Shown piece after piece: positions 53,299 to 61,545 of a stretch of DNA of 64,000 nucleotides (position 1 is the stretch's first letter; the number at the start of each line of letters is the position of its first letter). The translations under genes and the position numbers were made by a program. The DNA lies in assembly GCF_028705895.1 (NCBI RefSeq), contig NZ_JAQWCQ010000004.1, positions 1 to 64,000 on the forward strand. The letters are read 5' to 3'. Under the pieces are notes generated by a model that was not told the origin of the DNA, made no database searches, and worked only from the letters and a program-made list of their open reading frames with translations. The stretch comes from Massilibacteroides sp. Lineage in GTDB: Bacteria; Bacteroidota; Bacteroidia; Bacteroidales; Tannerellaceae.

Positions 53299-55737
53299 AT
53301 GATGACGAAGCGTCAAATTCTTTTCTCCATTTGTTTTTTAATCTCAGTATTTCCTCTTTTCGCCCAAAAAATTAAAGGACGTATTACGGATCTATCCGGA
53401 CAACCTATCCCTGGTAGTACAGTATATATTCGTGAGACCATGCAGGGTATTGTTTGTAATGAAGACGGAGCATTCCAGATTAATATGGAGGTGGGAGATT
53501 ATTGGGTTGAATTTCGTTCTTTGGGTTATGAAACGGAGCAAAAGAAAATTCATGTTTCTGATAGCGAAGAGGTTGTTGTGGAAGTAATACTGAAAGAAAA
53601 ATCGTTTTCTTTAGGAGAAGTAGTCGTGACCGGTGATGAGGATCCCGCTTATGAAATTATGCGACAGGCCATCGCCAAAGCTCCATTCCACGCCCAACAA
53701 ATCAAATCATACCATTCTGAGGTTTATCAGAAAGTGAAGCTTAAGTTGCTTGCACTACCTAAAATACCCGGGATGAAAATGGAAACGGATGACGGAATAA
53801 ATCTGAATGACTATAAGAATAAGTTGTTTATGCAGGAGTCATTTAATGAAATCCGGTTTACCACACCGGATAAATATGAACAGACGGTAAAGGGTTTTAG
53901 CAGTACTATCCCGGATAATATGAATCCAGAAGAAGTATTTCGGATAACGAAGAGTTCCTTGTATCAGCCTACTTTTGCCGGATTGACTTCCCCCTTACAT
54001 CCTAAAGCTTTTTCTTATTATCGTTTTCGTTACGACGGTTTTCTTGAAGAAGATGGCCAGGTGATTAATAAAATCCGGATCATTCCGAAATTAAACGACC
54101 CCTTATTTGTTTCCGGTTATATCTATATTGCCGATGATGAATGGAATATTCGTTTTGCAGAACTTCATCAAAAAGTGATGGGTTCTACTCAGATTTACAC
54201 GATTACATATGATCCTGTGGCTGAATCGATTTATTTGCCAACTACTTATCAGATAGAGTCGGCTATCAGCCTGATGGGAGTGAAAGCAGAAGCAAGTTAT
54301 CTTTCTTCCACTAAATTTATCGACGTATTGCAGAACGATTCGATTATCCTCCAGGAGAAAAAGAAGAAAGAAAAACGCAGTTTGGAAATAAAACCGGATA
54401 CAGCTTATGTCGTAAAATCGGATTCTTTGGCAAAATCCCGCGATTCTATTTTCTGGGACGAAATAAGAACACTGCCGCTTTCAAAAGACGAACTGTTGAG
54501 CTACAAGAGAAAAGATTCTATTCAGGCTTTTACTGATTCAATACGGAAGAATTATCATAACACTAAGTTTGAATTAAAGAGTTTGCTGGACGGGGGAAAG
54601 ATAGGAGGAGACTCAACTCTTTTCTCTCTTAATTACGGTGGTTTACTTCGTATTATACCGGAATATAATTTTGTGGACGGCTTCTGGCTTGGGCAACGCT
54701 TTGATTTGGGTATCAATATTAATAAACACCGGCCGCTTCATTTTATTCCTTCAATTTACTATGTTACTTCTCGTAAACGTGTTCTTTGGGAAGGGGTGTT
54801 AACATTGGGTTATGCACCGCGACGTTTAGGAAAGGTAGAATTGTCGGCAGGAAGTACAACGAGCGATTATAATCCGGAAGGTGCATTGCGGATTGAGAAT
54901 GCATTAAACTCCTTTTTATGGGGTAGGAATCGTTCTATGTTGTACCAGAACGATTATATTCGAATGAAAAATAAAATAGAATTAGCGCATGCCCTACGTT
55001 TAACAGTAGAAGTGGATCTGTCTAAAAGGCGCAGTCTGGAGAATACAACTTCGAATGTCCTGTTCGCAAAGAAAGATAGAATAACTTCTAATTTAGTGAC
55101 AGATTCACATTTTGACCGTGTCCGTTACGATCTTGGTTTGGAATATACCTTTAATCAATATTACGAATTTTATGATGGACGAAAAATTTATCGACGAACC
55201 AACTCTCCGACAATAGGTCTCTCTTTCAGTCAGAATCATCCGATGAACAATTCAGATAATAAAAGATCCCAATTTCTGGAAGCCAACATAAAGCAGTCTG
55301 TGAAAACCGGACTGTTCAGTACTTTTCTCTACTCTTTGAACGCCGGAACTTTTCTTGGTTCTCGTCAACAAATGAATTTTGCCGATTATAAACATTTCAA
55401 TACTTCTGATCTGATGTTTACCGGTAAAAATAGTTTTGATTCGTATATGTTGCTGGACTACTACACCCATTCCACTAACGAGCATTGGGTAGCAGGCAAC
55501 GTAAATTACTATAGTCAATATATCCTGTTAAAACGTCTTCCTTTTTTGCAGGGAAAAGTTTTTGGTGAAACCATTGGTGCTAAATATTTATATACTCCCA
55601 ATAAAAAAAATTATATGGAAGTAGGCTATTCGGTTGGCTTGGGGAAGTTGTTGAATATTGGTGTTTTCAGCTCGTTTAATGATTTGAAATATGACAAAAT
55701 CGGTGTGAGATTTGCAATAGACCTTAGTGCTTTTTAG
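53299..55737 (+). CDS. DUF5686 outer-membrane protein with carboxypeptidase-regulatory-like domain
   Basis: An 812-residue protein with a signal peptide (FSICFLISVFPLFAQ). The N-terminal beta-sandwich (KIKGRITDLSGQPIPGSTVYIRETMQGIVCNEDGAFQINM) is of the SusC-like regulatory type. A long DUF5686 region follows (GEVVVTGDEDPAYEIMRQAIAKAP) and the protein ends in many amphipathic strands with YDKIGVRFAIDLSAF. It looks like an outer-membrane beta-barrel with a periplasmic extension, without a TonB plug. The family is conserved across Bacteroidetes and its function is unknown. Two adjacent ATG codons (53299 and 53302) are possible starts. Confidence 0.87.
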   Translation: MMTKRQILFSICFLISVFPLFAQKIKGRITDLSGQPIPGSTVYIRETMQGIVCNEDGAFQINMEVGDYWVEFRSLGYETEQKKIHVSDSEEVVVEVILKEKSFSLGEVVVTGDEDPAYEIMRQAIAKAPFHAQQIKSYHSEVYQKVKLKLLALPKIPGMKMETDDGINLNDYKNKLFMQESFNEIRFTTPDKYEQTVKGFSSTIPDNMNPEEVFRITKSSLYQPTFAGLTSPLHPKAFSYYRFRYDGFLEEDGQVINKIRIIPKLNDPLFVSGYIYIADDEWNIRFAELHQKVMGSTQIYTITYDPVAESIYLPTTYQIESAISLMGVKAEASYLSSTKFIDVLQNDSIILQEKKKKEKRSLEIKPDTAYVVKSDSLAKSRDSIFWDEIRTLPLSKDELLSYKRKDSIQAFTDSIRKNYHNTKFELKSLLDGGKIGGDSTLFSLNYGGLLRIIPEYNFVDGFWLGQRFDLGININKHRPLHFIPSIYYVTSRKRVLWEGVLTLGYAPRRLGKVELSAGSTTSDYNPEGALRIENALNSFLWGRNRSMLYQNDYIRMKNKIELAHALRLTVEVDLSKRRSLENTTSNVLFAKKDRITSNLVTDSHFDRVRYDLGLEYTFNQYYEFYDGRKIYRRTNSPTIGLSFSQNHPMNNSDNKRSQFLEANIKQSVKTGLFSTFLYSLNAGTFLGSRQQMNFADYKHFNTSDLMFTGKNSFDSYMLLDYYTHSTNEHWVAGNVNYYSQYILLKRLPFLQGKVFGETIGAKYLYTPNKKNYMEVGYSVGLGKLLNIGVFSSFNDLKYDKIGVRFAIDLSAF

Positions 55738-55774
55738 AAAAATAACCATGGGGTAAAAGCAAAAAAGTAGTCTT

Positions 55775-56188
55775 TCAAACCTGCGGATGAACAACGCAAA
55801 AAGTGCCGGAGGCCTTGCACACAAGTTTCCCGTCACAATAAATTTCACATTCACTGAAGTGAATATTTCTTCCCGGTTTGATCACAAATCCTTTCGCTAT
55901 CAGTTCGTCTCCCCAAGCTGCACGGAGAAAGGATGTCTTTAATTCAGCTGTTAAAACGTCTTTCTCTGTTGGAGTCATCGTATAAGCTGCAAAACCGGCA
56001 ACCGTATCTGCTAAAGAAGCCAATACTCCGCCATGAATAACTCCGCTATATTGCTTGAATTCAGGTTTTAGTGTCATCTTTGCTTCGATAGCTCCATCTT
56101 CAATGGAGGTAAACTTTACGCCTAAATGACGTACAAAAGGATTACTTTCAGCGCGTGAGATTATCTTTTCTTTTATTTCTTCGTTCAT
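55775..56188 (-). CDS. PaaI-type hotdog-fold thioesterase
   Basis: A 137-residue hotdog-fold protein. The signature SGVIHGGVLASLADTVAGFAAY contains the usual HGG loop and the catalytic-type Asp, and the C-terminus HFSECEIYCDGKLVCKASGTFCV is typical. Family members hydrolyse aryl- or acyl-CoA esters in the cytoplasm. Three in-frame ATGs exist (56224, 56206, 56188); 56188 (MNEEIKEKI) is preferred because the upstream sequence has no family match. Confidence 0.87.
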   Translation of the reverse strand: MNEEIKEKIISRAESNPFVRHLGVKFTSIEDGAIEAKMTLKPEFKQYSGVIHGGVLASLADTVAGFAAYTMTPTEKDVLTAELKTSFLRAAWGDELIAKGFVIKPGRNIHFSECEIYCDGKLVCKASGTFCVVHPQV

Positions 56189-56289
56189 GTTTATTTTTTG
56201 AATCATGATTTTACAATCCGGCATTATTAGTCGAATTGTCTAATTAAGCTCCGAATTTAGCAAAAAACGTGTGGAAAAGAGTATATCGG

Positions 56290-56427
56290 CCCCAAAAAAG
56301 GTCAGCATTCTAATCTGGATTAAAGGTCACCCCAGAGGCATTTTTTGCAAAGAGTATAGTCTTTGAAGAAAAAGAGTATAGTCTTTCCCTCCAAAGACTC
56401 TACTCTTGTCTTTGGTGAGTGCTTTAG
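56290..56427 (+). repeat. Dispersed 138-nt repeat, copy B
   Basis: The inverted counterpart of 1082-1219. The landmarks are CCCCAAAAAAGGTCAG, TCTGGATTAAAG, GAGGCATTTTTTGCAAAGAG, two AGAGTATAGTCTTT units, CCCTCCAAAGAC and GGTGAGTGCTTTAG. It fills most of the interval between the thioesterase gene and the efflux operon. Confidence 0.75.
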
Positions 56428-56461
56428 TCTTCTTGATATGATCGTTGTCAAAAAACTATAC

Positions 56462-56488
56462 AATAGTGTCAAAAAAATGGACACTATT
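56462..56488. promoter_or_regulatory. Inverted repeat upstream of the efflux operon (candidate enhancer)
   Basis: AATAGTGTC (56462-56470) and GACACTATT (56480-56488) are perfect inverted arms, with C/G outside pairing as well, around the 9-nt spacer AAAAAAATG. The centre is about 90 nt upstream of the start predicted from the sigma-54-like element, a usual place for an NtrC-type activator site. Nearly the same arms occur at 26801-26830 beside the NtrY/NtrC operon. Confidence 0.5.
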
Positions 56489-56538
56489 GAAATTTTGCTG
56501 TTTTGTTAATTATTTGATTTATAGATGCTTTGTCGTTT

Positions 56539-56554
56539 TGGCACGGGCTTTGGA
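56539..56554 (+). promoter_or_regulatory. Sigma-54-like -24/-12 promoter of the efflux operon
   Basis: TGGCAC (56539-56544), 5 nt, then TTGG compares with the sigma-54 consensus TGGCAC-N5-TTGC. The GG (56540-56541) and the second element (56552-56553) are exactly 10 nt apart as required, but the second reads GG where GC is usual. A start near 56565 would give only about 10 nt of leader, which is a weakness of this call. Confidence 0.5.
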
Positions 56555-56574
56555 TTAAATAAGGAGTAAGGCAA

Positions 56575-57918
56575 ATGGATATGAAAAAGAAAATATATAT
56601 AGTAATGGTTTTGGTGGGCTTAAGAAGTCTTTCTTTTGCTCAGGAAAAAGTCTGGACGCTGGATGAGTGTATGAAATATGCGGTGGAGAATAGTACGAAA
56701 GTAAAGAAAGCGCTTCATACGAATGATACGTATAAGGCGGAACAACTTTCGGCTTTCGGTTCTTTTCTTCCTTCATTGACTGCAAATGTCGGGGCGCAAT
56801 TAAACTATGGTCGTTCCATTGATCCGGAGACAAATACATATAGTAACACTTCAACCTTTAATAACGGTTATTCTATCTCTTCTTCTCTTCCCATATTTTA
56901 TGGTGGTCGTCTTATTAATCAGTGGAAATTATCCAAAGTAAATCGTTTGCTGGGGAAACAGACTGTACGTCAGACGGAAGATGAATTAGCAATCAATACG
57001 ATGCAGGCGTATATTGATGTGGTGTTTTATCAGGGAACGGCGAAATTGGCCGCTGAAAAATTAGAAGAAAGTTCACGATTACTCTATAAAACGAAACGCC
57101 AGGAAGAACTTGGATTGAAAGGTAAAGCCGATGTTGCGCAGATCGAAGCGCAGGTTGCTTCGGATGATTATGACCTTACGCATCAGGAAAACATGTATAA
57201 TACGGCATTGCTAACGCTGAAAGAATATATGAATTATGATGCAGGTCTTTCATTGGAACTGGATACGACTCTTACCACTCAGGAATATACATTTCAACCT
57301 GAATCAACCGATGCTATTTTTGCTTATGCTTCAGAGAATAATCCTTTGGCGCAACAGGCGGCACTTACTTTAAAGAATAATAAGTTGCAGCATCTTATAG
57401 CGAAAGGGCGTTTGTTTCCAACGATTTCTTTGTCGGCAGGTGTCTCAACTAATTACTTTGAGAATCTATCTTCCGGAGCAGCCGATCCGGCAGCTTTCAA
57501 GTCGCAGTTCAAAAATAACCGTGGGGAATATATTAGTTTGAATATCAGTATCCCGCTATTTGATGGTTTTGAGAATCGAACTACTATACGTCGCGCCCGT
57601 AATAACATGCGGATTGCTGCCGAACAACAAACGGAAACTTTACGTCAGCTGCAAATTACGATCGAAAAAGCAGTTGCTGATCGTGATGGCTATCTGAAAG
57701 AAATGATCCAGATGGAGAAGCAAGTCAATGCAAACCAATTGGCGTATCAGTTGACCTTGAGAAAATTCGAAGAAGGACTGATGAGCTCGCTTGATTTGCA
57801 GACAAGTGCGAATCAACTGATTCAATCCAAAGTAAACCTCTTACAAAGACGCTTGCTGTACATTGTCAAAGTACGACAGGTCGATTATTATAAAGGGGGT
57901 GAATTAGTACAGAAATAA
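56575..57918 (+). CDS. TolC-family outer-membrane efflux protein
   Basis: A 447-residue protein with a signal peptide (cleavage near residue 22) and the TolC/OEP pattern. It starts VWTLDECMKYAVENSTKVKKA, has a long helical middle with SAFGSFLPSLTANVGAQLNYGRSID, and a repeated second half (LIAKGRLFPTISLSAGVSTNYF, LNISIPLFDGFENRTTIRRARNNM). It forms the outer-membrane channel of a tripartite exporter. An AAGGAG ribosome site lies 8 nt before the ATG at 56575; the ATG at 56581 is an alternative. First gene of the operon with the adaptor 33 nt downstream. Confidence 0.94.
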   Translation: MDMKKKIYIVMVLVGLRSLSFAQEKVWTLDECMKYAVENSTKVKKALHTNDTYKAEQLSAFGSFLPSLTANVGAQLNYGRSIDPETNTYSNTSTFNNGYSISSSLPIFYGGRLINQWKLSKVNRLLGKQTVRQTEDELAINTMQAYIDVVFYQGTAKLAAEKLEESSRLLYKTKRQEELGLKGKADVAQIEAQVASDDYDLTHQENMYNTALLTLKEYMNYDAGLSLELDTTLTTQEYTFQPESTDAIFAYASENNPLAQQAALTLKNNKLQHLIAKGRLFPTISLSAGVSTNYFENLSSGAADPAAFKSQFKNNRGEYISLNISIPLFDGFENRTTIRRARNNMRIAAEQQTETLRQLQITIEKAVADRDGYLKEMIQMEKQVNANQLAYQLTLRKFEEGLMSSLDLQTSANQLIQSKVNLLQRRLLYIVKVRQVDYYKGGELVQK

Positions 57919-57951
57919 CAAACGGATAAGAAAAATATAAAAAATACAATC

Positions 57952-59202
57952 ATGGATATACAATTAGAAAAAAAGAAAGGTATTCAGAAGAAACACATTC
58001 CTTATGTTGTCGGAGGTGCATTATTCCTGATATTAGTGGGATGGATAATTTTCGGGGATCATTCGTCTACCCTAAAAGTCGATTCCAGAAACGTAAATAT
58101 CGGAGATGTAACGAAATCGGAATTTAATGATTTCGTGCGTGTGGACGGACAGGTACAGCCAATCACTGTTGTACAACTTAGTCCCGAAGAGGGGGGGATT
58201 GTGCAGGAAAAAGTAGTGGAAGAAGGTGCGCAGGTAAAGAAAGGAGACGTGATCGTTCGTCTGAGTAATTCCGGATTGGATTTGCAGATTCTGAACGCGG
58301 AAGCCGACTTAGCTGAAAAGCAAAACTTCCTAAGAAATACACAGGTGACCATGGAACAGGATAAGCTGAATAATAAGACTGAAAAACTGCAATTAGATTT
58401 GGATATTCAGCGTAAGCTGAGGGCTTTTAAACAACAGGAACAATTGTATAAAGAGAGTCTGATTGCTAAGGAAGAATATTTGCAGGCCAAAGAAGATTAT
58501 GATCTCGCCAAACAAAAACATGCGCTTATTATTGAGCGGCTTCGTCAGGATTCTATCTATCGTTCTATACAGATGGATCAGATGGAAGACAACTTATCTA
58601 ATATGCGCCAGAATGTATTACTGATTCGTGAACGTAAGGAACACCTGAACATTCGTTCGCAAATAGATGGTGAGTTAGGTCTGTTGGATGTCGTATTGGG
58701 ACAAAATGTCTCTACCGGACAAAAGATTGGTCAGATCAATGACTTGTCTGATTATAAGATCGAGGCTATGATAGACGAACATTATATTGATCGTGTAAAA
58801 CAAGGTCTGGATGCCGCTTTTGAACGTCAGGATAAGAAATATGCGTTGACTGTACGCAAGGTATTCCCTGAAGTACGTGATGGCAAGTTTCGTACCGAGT
58901 TGGTCTTTGCCGGCGAACGTCCGGATAATATTCGTAGCGGTCAGACCTATTATATCAATTTACAATTGGGGTTACCTACAGAAAGTGTGATTATTCCTCG
59001 CGGAACATTCTTCCAGACTACGGGAGGAAGCTGGATATTTGTTGTTGATAAAGATGGCAAAAAAGCAACTCGTCGTAAAATCAAAATCGGTCGTCAGAAC
59101 CCACAATTCTATGAAGTGCTGGACGGACTTGAACCGGGCGAACGTGTTGTTATCTCTAACTATGAAAATTACAAAGACAATGAGGTGCTGATCCTTCAAT
59201 AA
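57952..59202 (+). CDS. HlyD/MacA-type periplasmic adaptor
   Basis: A 416-residue membrane fusion protein. One transmembrane segment (about 16-34; HIPYVVGGALFLILVGWIIFG) is followed by a split lipoyl/barrel-sandwich domain (VQLSPEEGGIVQEKVVEEGAQVKKGDVIVRLSN and later NIRSQIDGELGLLDVVLGQNV), a coiled-coil hairpin (about 110-225) and C-terminal beta-barrel domains (VIIPRGTFFQTTGGSWIFVVD, EPGERVVISNYENY). It bridges the inner-membrane permease and TolC. It lies between the TolC and permease genes. Confidence 0.94.
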   Translation: MDIQLEKKKGIQKKHIPYVVGGALFLILVGWIIFGDHSSTLKVDSRNVNIGDVTKSEFNDFVRVDGQVQPITVVQLSPEEGGIVQEKVVEEGAQVKKGDVIVRLSNSGLDLQILNAEADLAEKQNFLRNTQVTMEQDKLNNKTEKLQLDLDIQRKLRAFKQQEQLYKESLIAKEEYLQAKEDYDLAKQKHALIIERLRQDSIYRSIQMDQMEDNLSNMRQNVLLIRERKEHLNIRSQIDGELGLLDVVLGQNVSTGQKIGQINDLSDYKIEAMIDEHYIDRVKQGLDAAFERQDKKYALTVRKVFPEVRDGKFRTELVFAGERPDNIRSGQTYYINLQLGLPTESVIIPRGTFFQTTGGSWIFVVDKDGKKATRRKIKIGRQNPQFYEVLDGLEPGERVVISNYENYKDNEVLILQ

Positions 59203-59210
59203 ATTCTAGT

Positions 59211-61541
59211 ATGAATATTTTCAGATTATATAAAAAAACAGGTCTTTTCTTATGGATAAACATTATCGGTTTATCCATAGGGTTGGCTGTTTCTATTTTG
59301 CTTATACTATTTGTTGTTAACGAATTAAGTTATGATAAACATATCGCGAATAATGAACGTATCGTTTGGCTGACTACTCAAATTGAAACGGCCGACAGAT
59401 CGGAGAAATATCCGATAAACCTGCGTAAAGCCTATACCGAATTGCCGGAAAAAGTACCAGCTGTAGAAGCTGCTGTACAACTTTATAATTGGGGAGCTTC
59501 TGAATTTACTAATGGTCAGGAGCGTTATCCCAATATTCAGACGAAATTAGCTGATGCTGATTATTTCGACGTTTTTCAGATGAAATTTTTAGAAGGTACT
59601 CCGCAAACAGCTTTGACAGATCTTCGTTCACTTGTGTTGACAAAAGAAAAGGCAGAAGCAATATTTGGAGATATCCACGAAGCAATGGGTAAGGAGCTAA
59701 GAACAGATCGGGACACTTTTGTTGTTTCCGGAGTTGTTGAAGCCTATCCTTATAATACCTCTTTGAACTTTGAGGCGTTGGGAAATATCAAGCGAATGAA
59801 TTGGATTGATGGTGCGGGGTTGGAGTTCTATACCTATTACTTAGTTAATGAATCAGTTTCTGTTTCTGAAGCAAGAAAAGCTATTGTCGCAGAATATGAA
59901 AAAATACTTGAACCATTCGGAGCACAGTTTGGAGCAGAAATAAACGCTAAAACATTTTTACTTACAGATATTTACCTGAAATCGGATGTGCAAAATTTCT
60001 GGGGCAAGCAAAGCAATATGAAATTTGTTTGGCTACTTACGGTTTTGGCTGTATTTATTTTGATTCTGGCCGTGACGAACTTTATCAATCTGTTTATGGC
60101 ACAGGGAGAAACACGCATGAAAGAGATTGGTGTACGTAAAACCTTAGGTGCGCAGATCCCGAATATTGTGAAACAATTCTTTTCAGAAATAACGGTTGTT
60201 GTAAGTCTTGCTTTTGTTATTGGCTTTTTATTGATGCTTTACCTGATGCCTTATTTCTCAGAATTGGTTAACAGGGAAATAGATTCAAGCCAGCTTCTTA
60301 CTCCATTGTTTATGTTTGGAGGAATCTTACTTTTCCTTTTAACGATTGTGTTGGCGGCTTTCTATCCTTCCTTTTATTTGAGCCGATTTAATCCGTTGGC
60401 TATTCTGAATAAGCAAATCCGTTTTTCAAAACAACGATTAAATGTGGTAGTGGTGGTTTTCCAATCGTTTCTTTCCATTATTTTAATCTCATTTATTCTG
60501 ATCTTTTACCAACAGATAATGTTTCTGCAGAATTTACCATTAGGTTATTCCCCTGAAAATGTAGTGATGGTCTATGGTAATCGGGCGGTTTCCGGAAGTT
60601 ATGCTGCTGTTAAACAGGAGTTATTGGCTAATCCTGATATAATAATGGTAAGTGGAGGATCGCATCAGGTAGGTGGAGGAACAAGTGGACAAGGTATAAA
60701 GCTTTTGGAGTCAGATCCTTCTTCTTTAGCTGTAAATGAATACAGGATGTTGCCGGGATTATGCGAGTTGATGAATTTTCAATTAGCAGAAGGCGAATTT
60801 TATAAGGAAACGACGCACGACAGTATTCCGCAGATCGTGCTTAATGAAGAGGCAATTAAAGCTTTAGGTTTGGAATCGCCGGTTGTCGGACAAGATATTT
60901 ATTATAGAAGAAAGATGAAAATAATCGGTGTGGTAAAGGACTTTTACTATGGCAATCCGGTGAATAAGATCGAACCGATTATGCTTACGCGAGTAGGATA
61001 TCCGTCTTTACTGTATCTGAAAGTAAGGGAAGGCATTAACCGAATGGATGCGGAACAAACAATCGCAAATGTGTTGAAAGAGTTCGATCCGAACTTCACA
61101 CTCAATGCGGTATGGAGTGCCGATTTGTATGCCGATAAATTCAAAGAAATGAAGATCAATGAACGGATCATATTGATAGCCTCTGTTCTCTCTGTTTTTA
61201 TAGCGATGTTGGGGTTGATGGCGATGCATCTTTATTCCACAATACGGCGCACGAAGGAAATCGGGTTGAGGCGTATCAACGGAGCCAGCCGCAGTTCTAT
61301 ATTCAAGTTGCTGTCTATAAATGTAATCAAGTGGGTATTTATTGCCGGCGTTCTGGCTGCACCTGTAACTTATCTGATAGCGCATGATTTATTTAAACAA
61401 TACGATAACGCGATAACGCTGAACTGGGTGATATTTGTTGTTCCTGTTTTGATTCAGGCGATAACCGCTTTACTGACCACTTCAGGAGTAACCTTGCGGG
61501 CATTATCCGTAAATCCGGTAACGATCTTAAAACAAGATTGA
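59211..61541 (+). CDS. MacB/FtsX-type ABC transporter permease 1
   Basis: A 776-residue permease. There is an N-terminal membrane helix (LFLWINIIGLSIGLAVSILLILFVV) and a large MacB-type periplasmic domain, then three membrane helices with the FtsX signature (FINLFMAQGETRMKEIGVRKTLGAQ). A second periplasmic domain follows, and a second FtsX block (LYSTIRRTKEIGLRRINGASRSSIF) before the end. This is a duplicated MacB-like form without an ATPase domain. It resembles mechanotransmission exporters rather than a channel. It starts 9 nt after the adaptor gene, and a second similar permease gene follows after 4 nt. Confidence 0.92.
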   Translation: MNIFRLYKKTGLFLWINIIGLSIGLAVSILLILFVVNELSYDKHIANNERIVWLTTQIETADRSEKYPINLRKAYTELPEKVPAVEAAVQLYNWGASEFTNGQERYPNIQTKLADADYFDVFQMKFLEGTPQTALTDLRSLVLTKEKAEAIFGDIHEAMGKELRTDRDTFVVSGVVEAYPYNTSLNFEALGNIKRMNWIDGAGLEFYTYYLVNESVSVSEARKAIVAEYEKILEPFGAQFGAEINAKTFLLTDIYLKSDVQNFWGKQSNMKFVWLLTVLAVFILILAVTNFINLFMAQGETRMKEIGVRKTLGAQIPNIVKQFFSEITVVVSLAFVIGFLLMLYLMPYFSELVNREIDSSQLLTPLFMFGGILLFLLTIVLAAFYPSFYLSRFNPLAILNKQIRFSKQRLNVVVVVFQSFLSIILISFILIFYQQIMFLQNLPLGYSPENVVMVYGNRAVSGSYAAVKQELLANPDIIMVSGGSHQVGGGTSGQGIKLLESDPSSLAVNEYRMLPGLCELMNFQLAEGEFYKETTHDSIPQIVLNEEAIKALGLESPVVGQDIYYRRKMKIIGVVKDFYYGNPVNKIEPIMLTRVGYPSLLYLKVREGINRMDAEQTIANVLKEFDPNFTLNAVWSADLYADKFKEMKINERIILIASVLSVFIAMLGLMAMHLYSTIRRTKEIGLRRINGASRSSIFKLLSINVIKWVFIAGVLAAPVTYLIAHDLFKQYDNAITLNWVIFVVPVLIQAITALLTTSGVTLRALSVNPVTILKQD

Positions 61542-61545
61542 TAAG

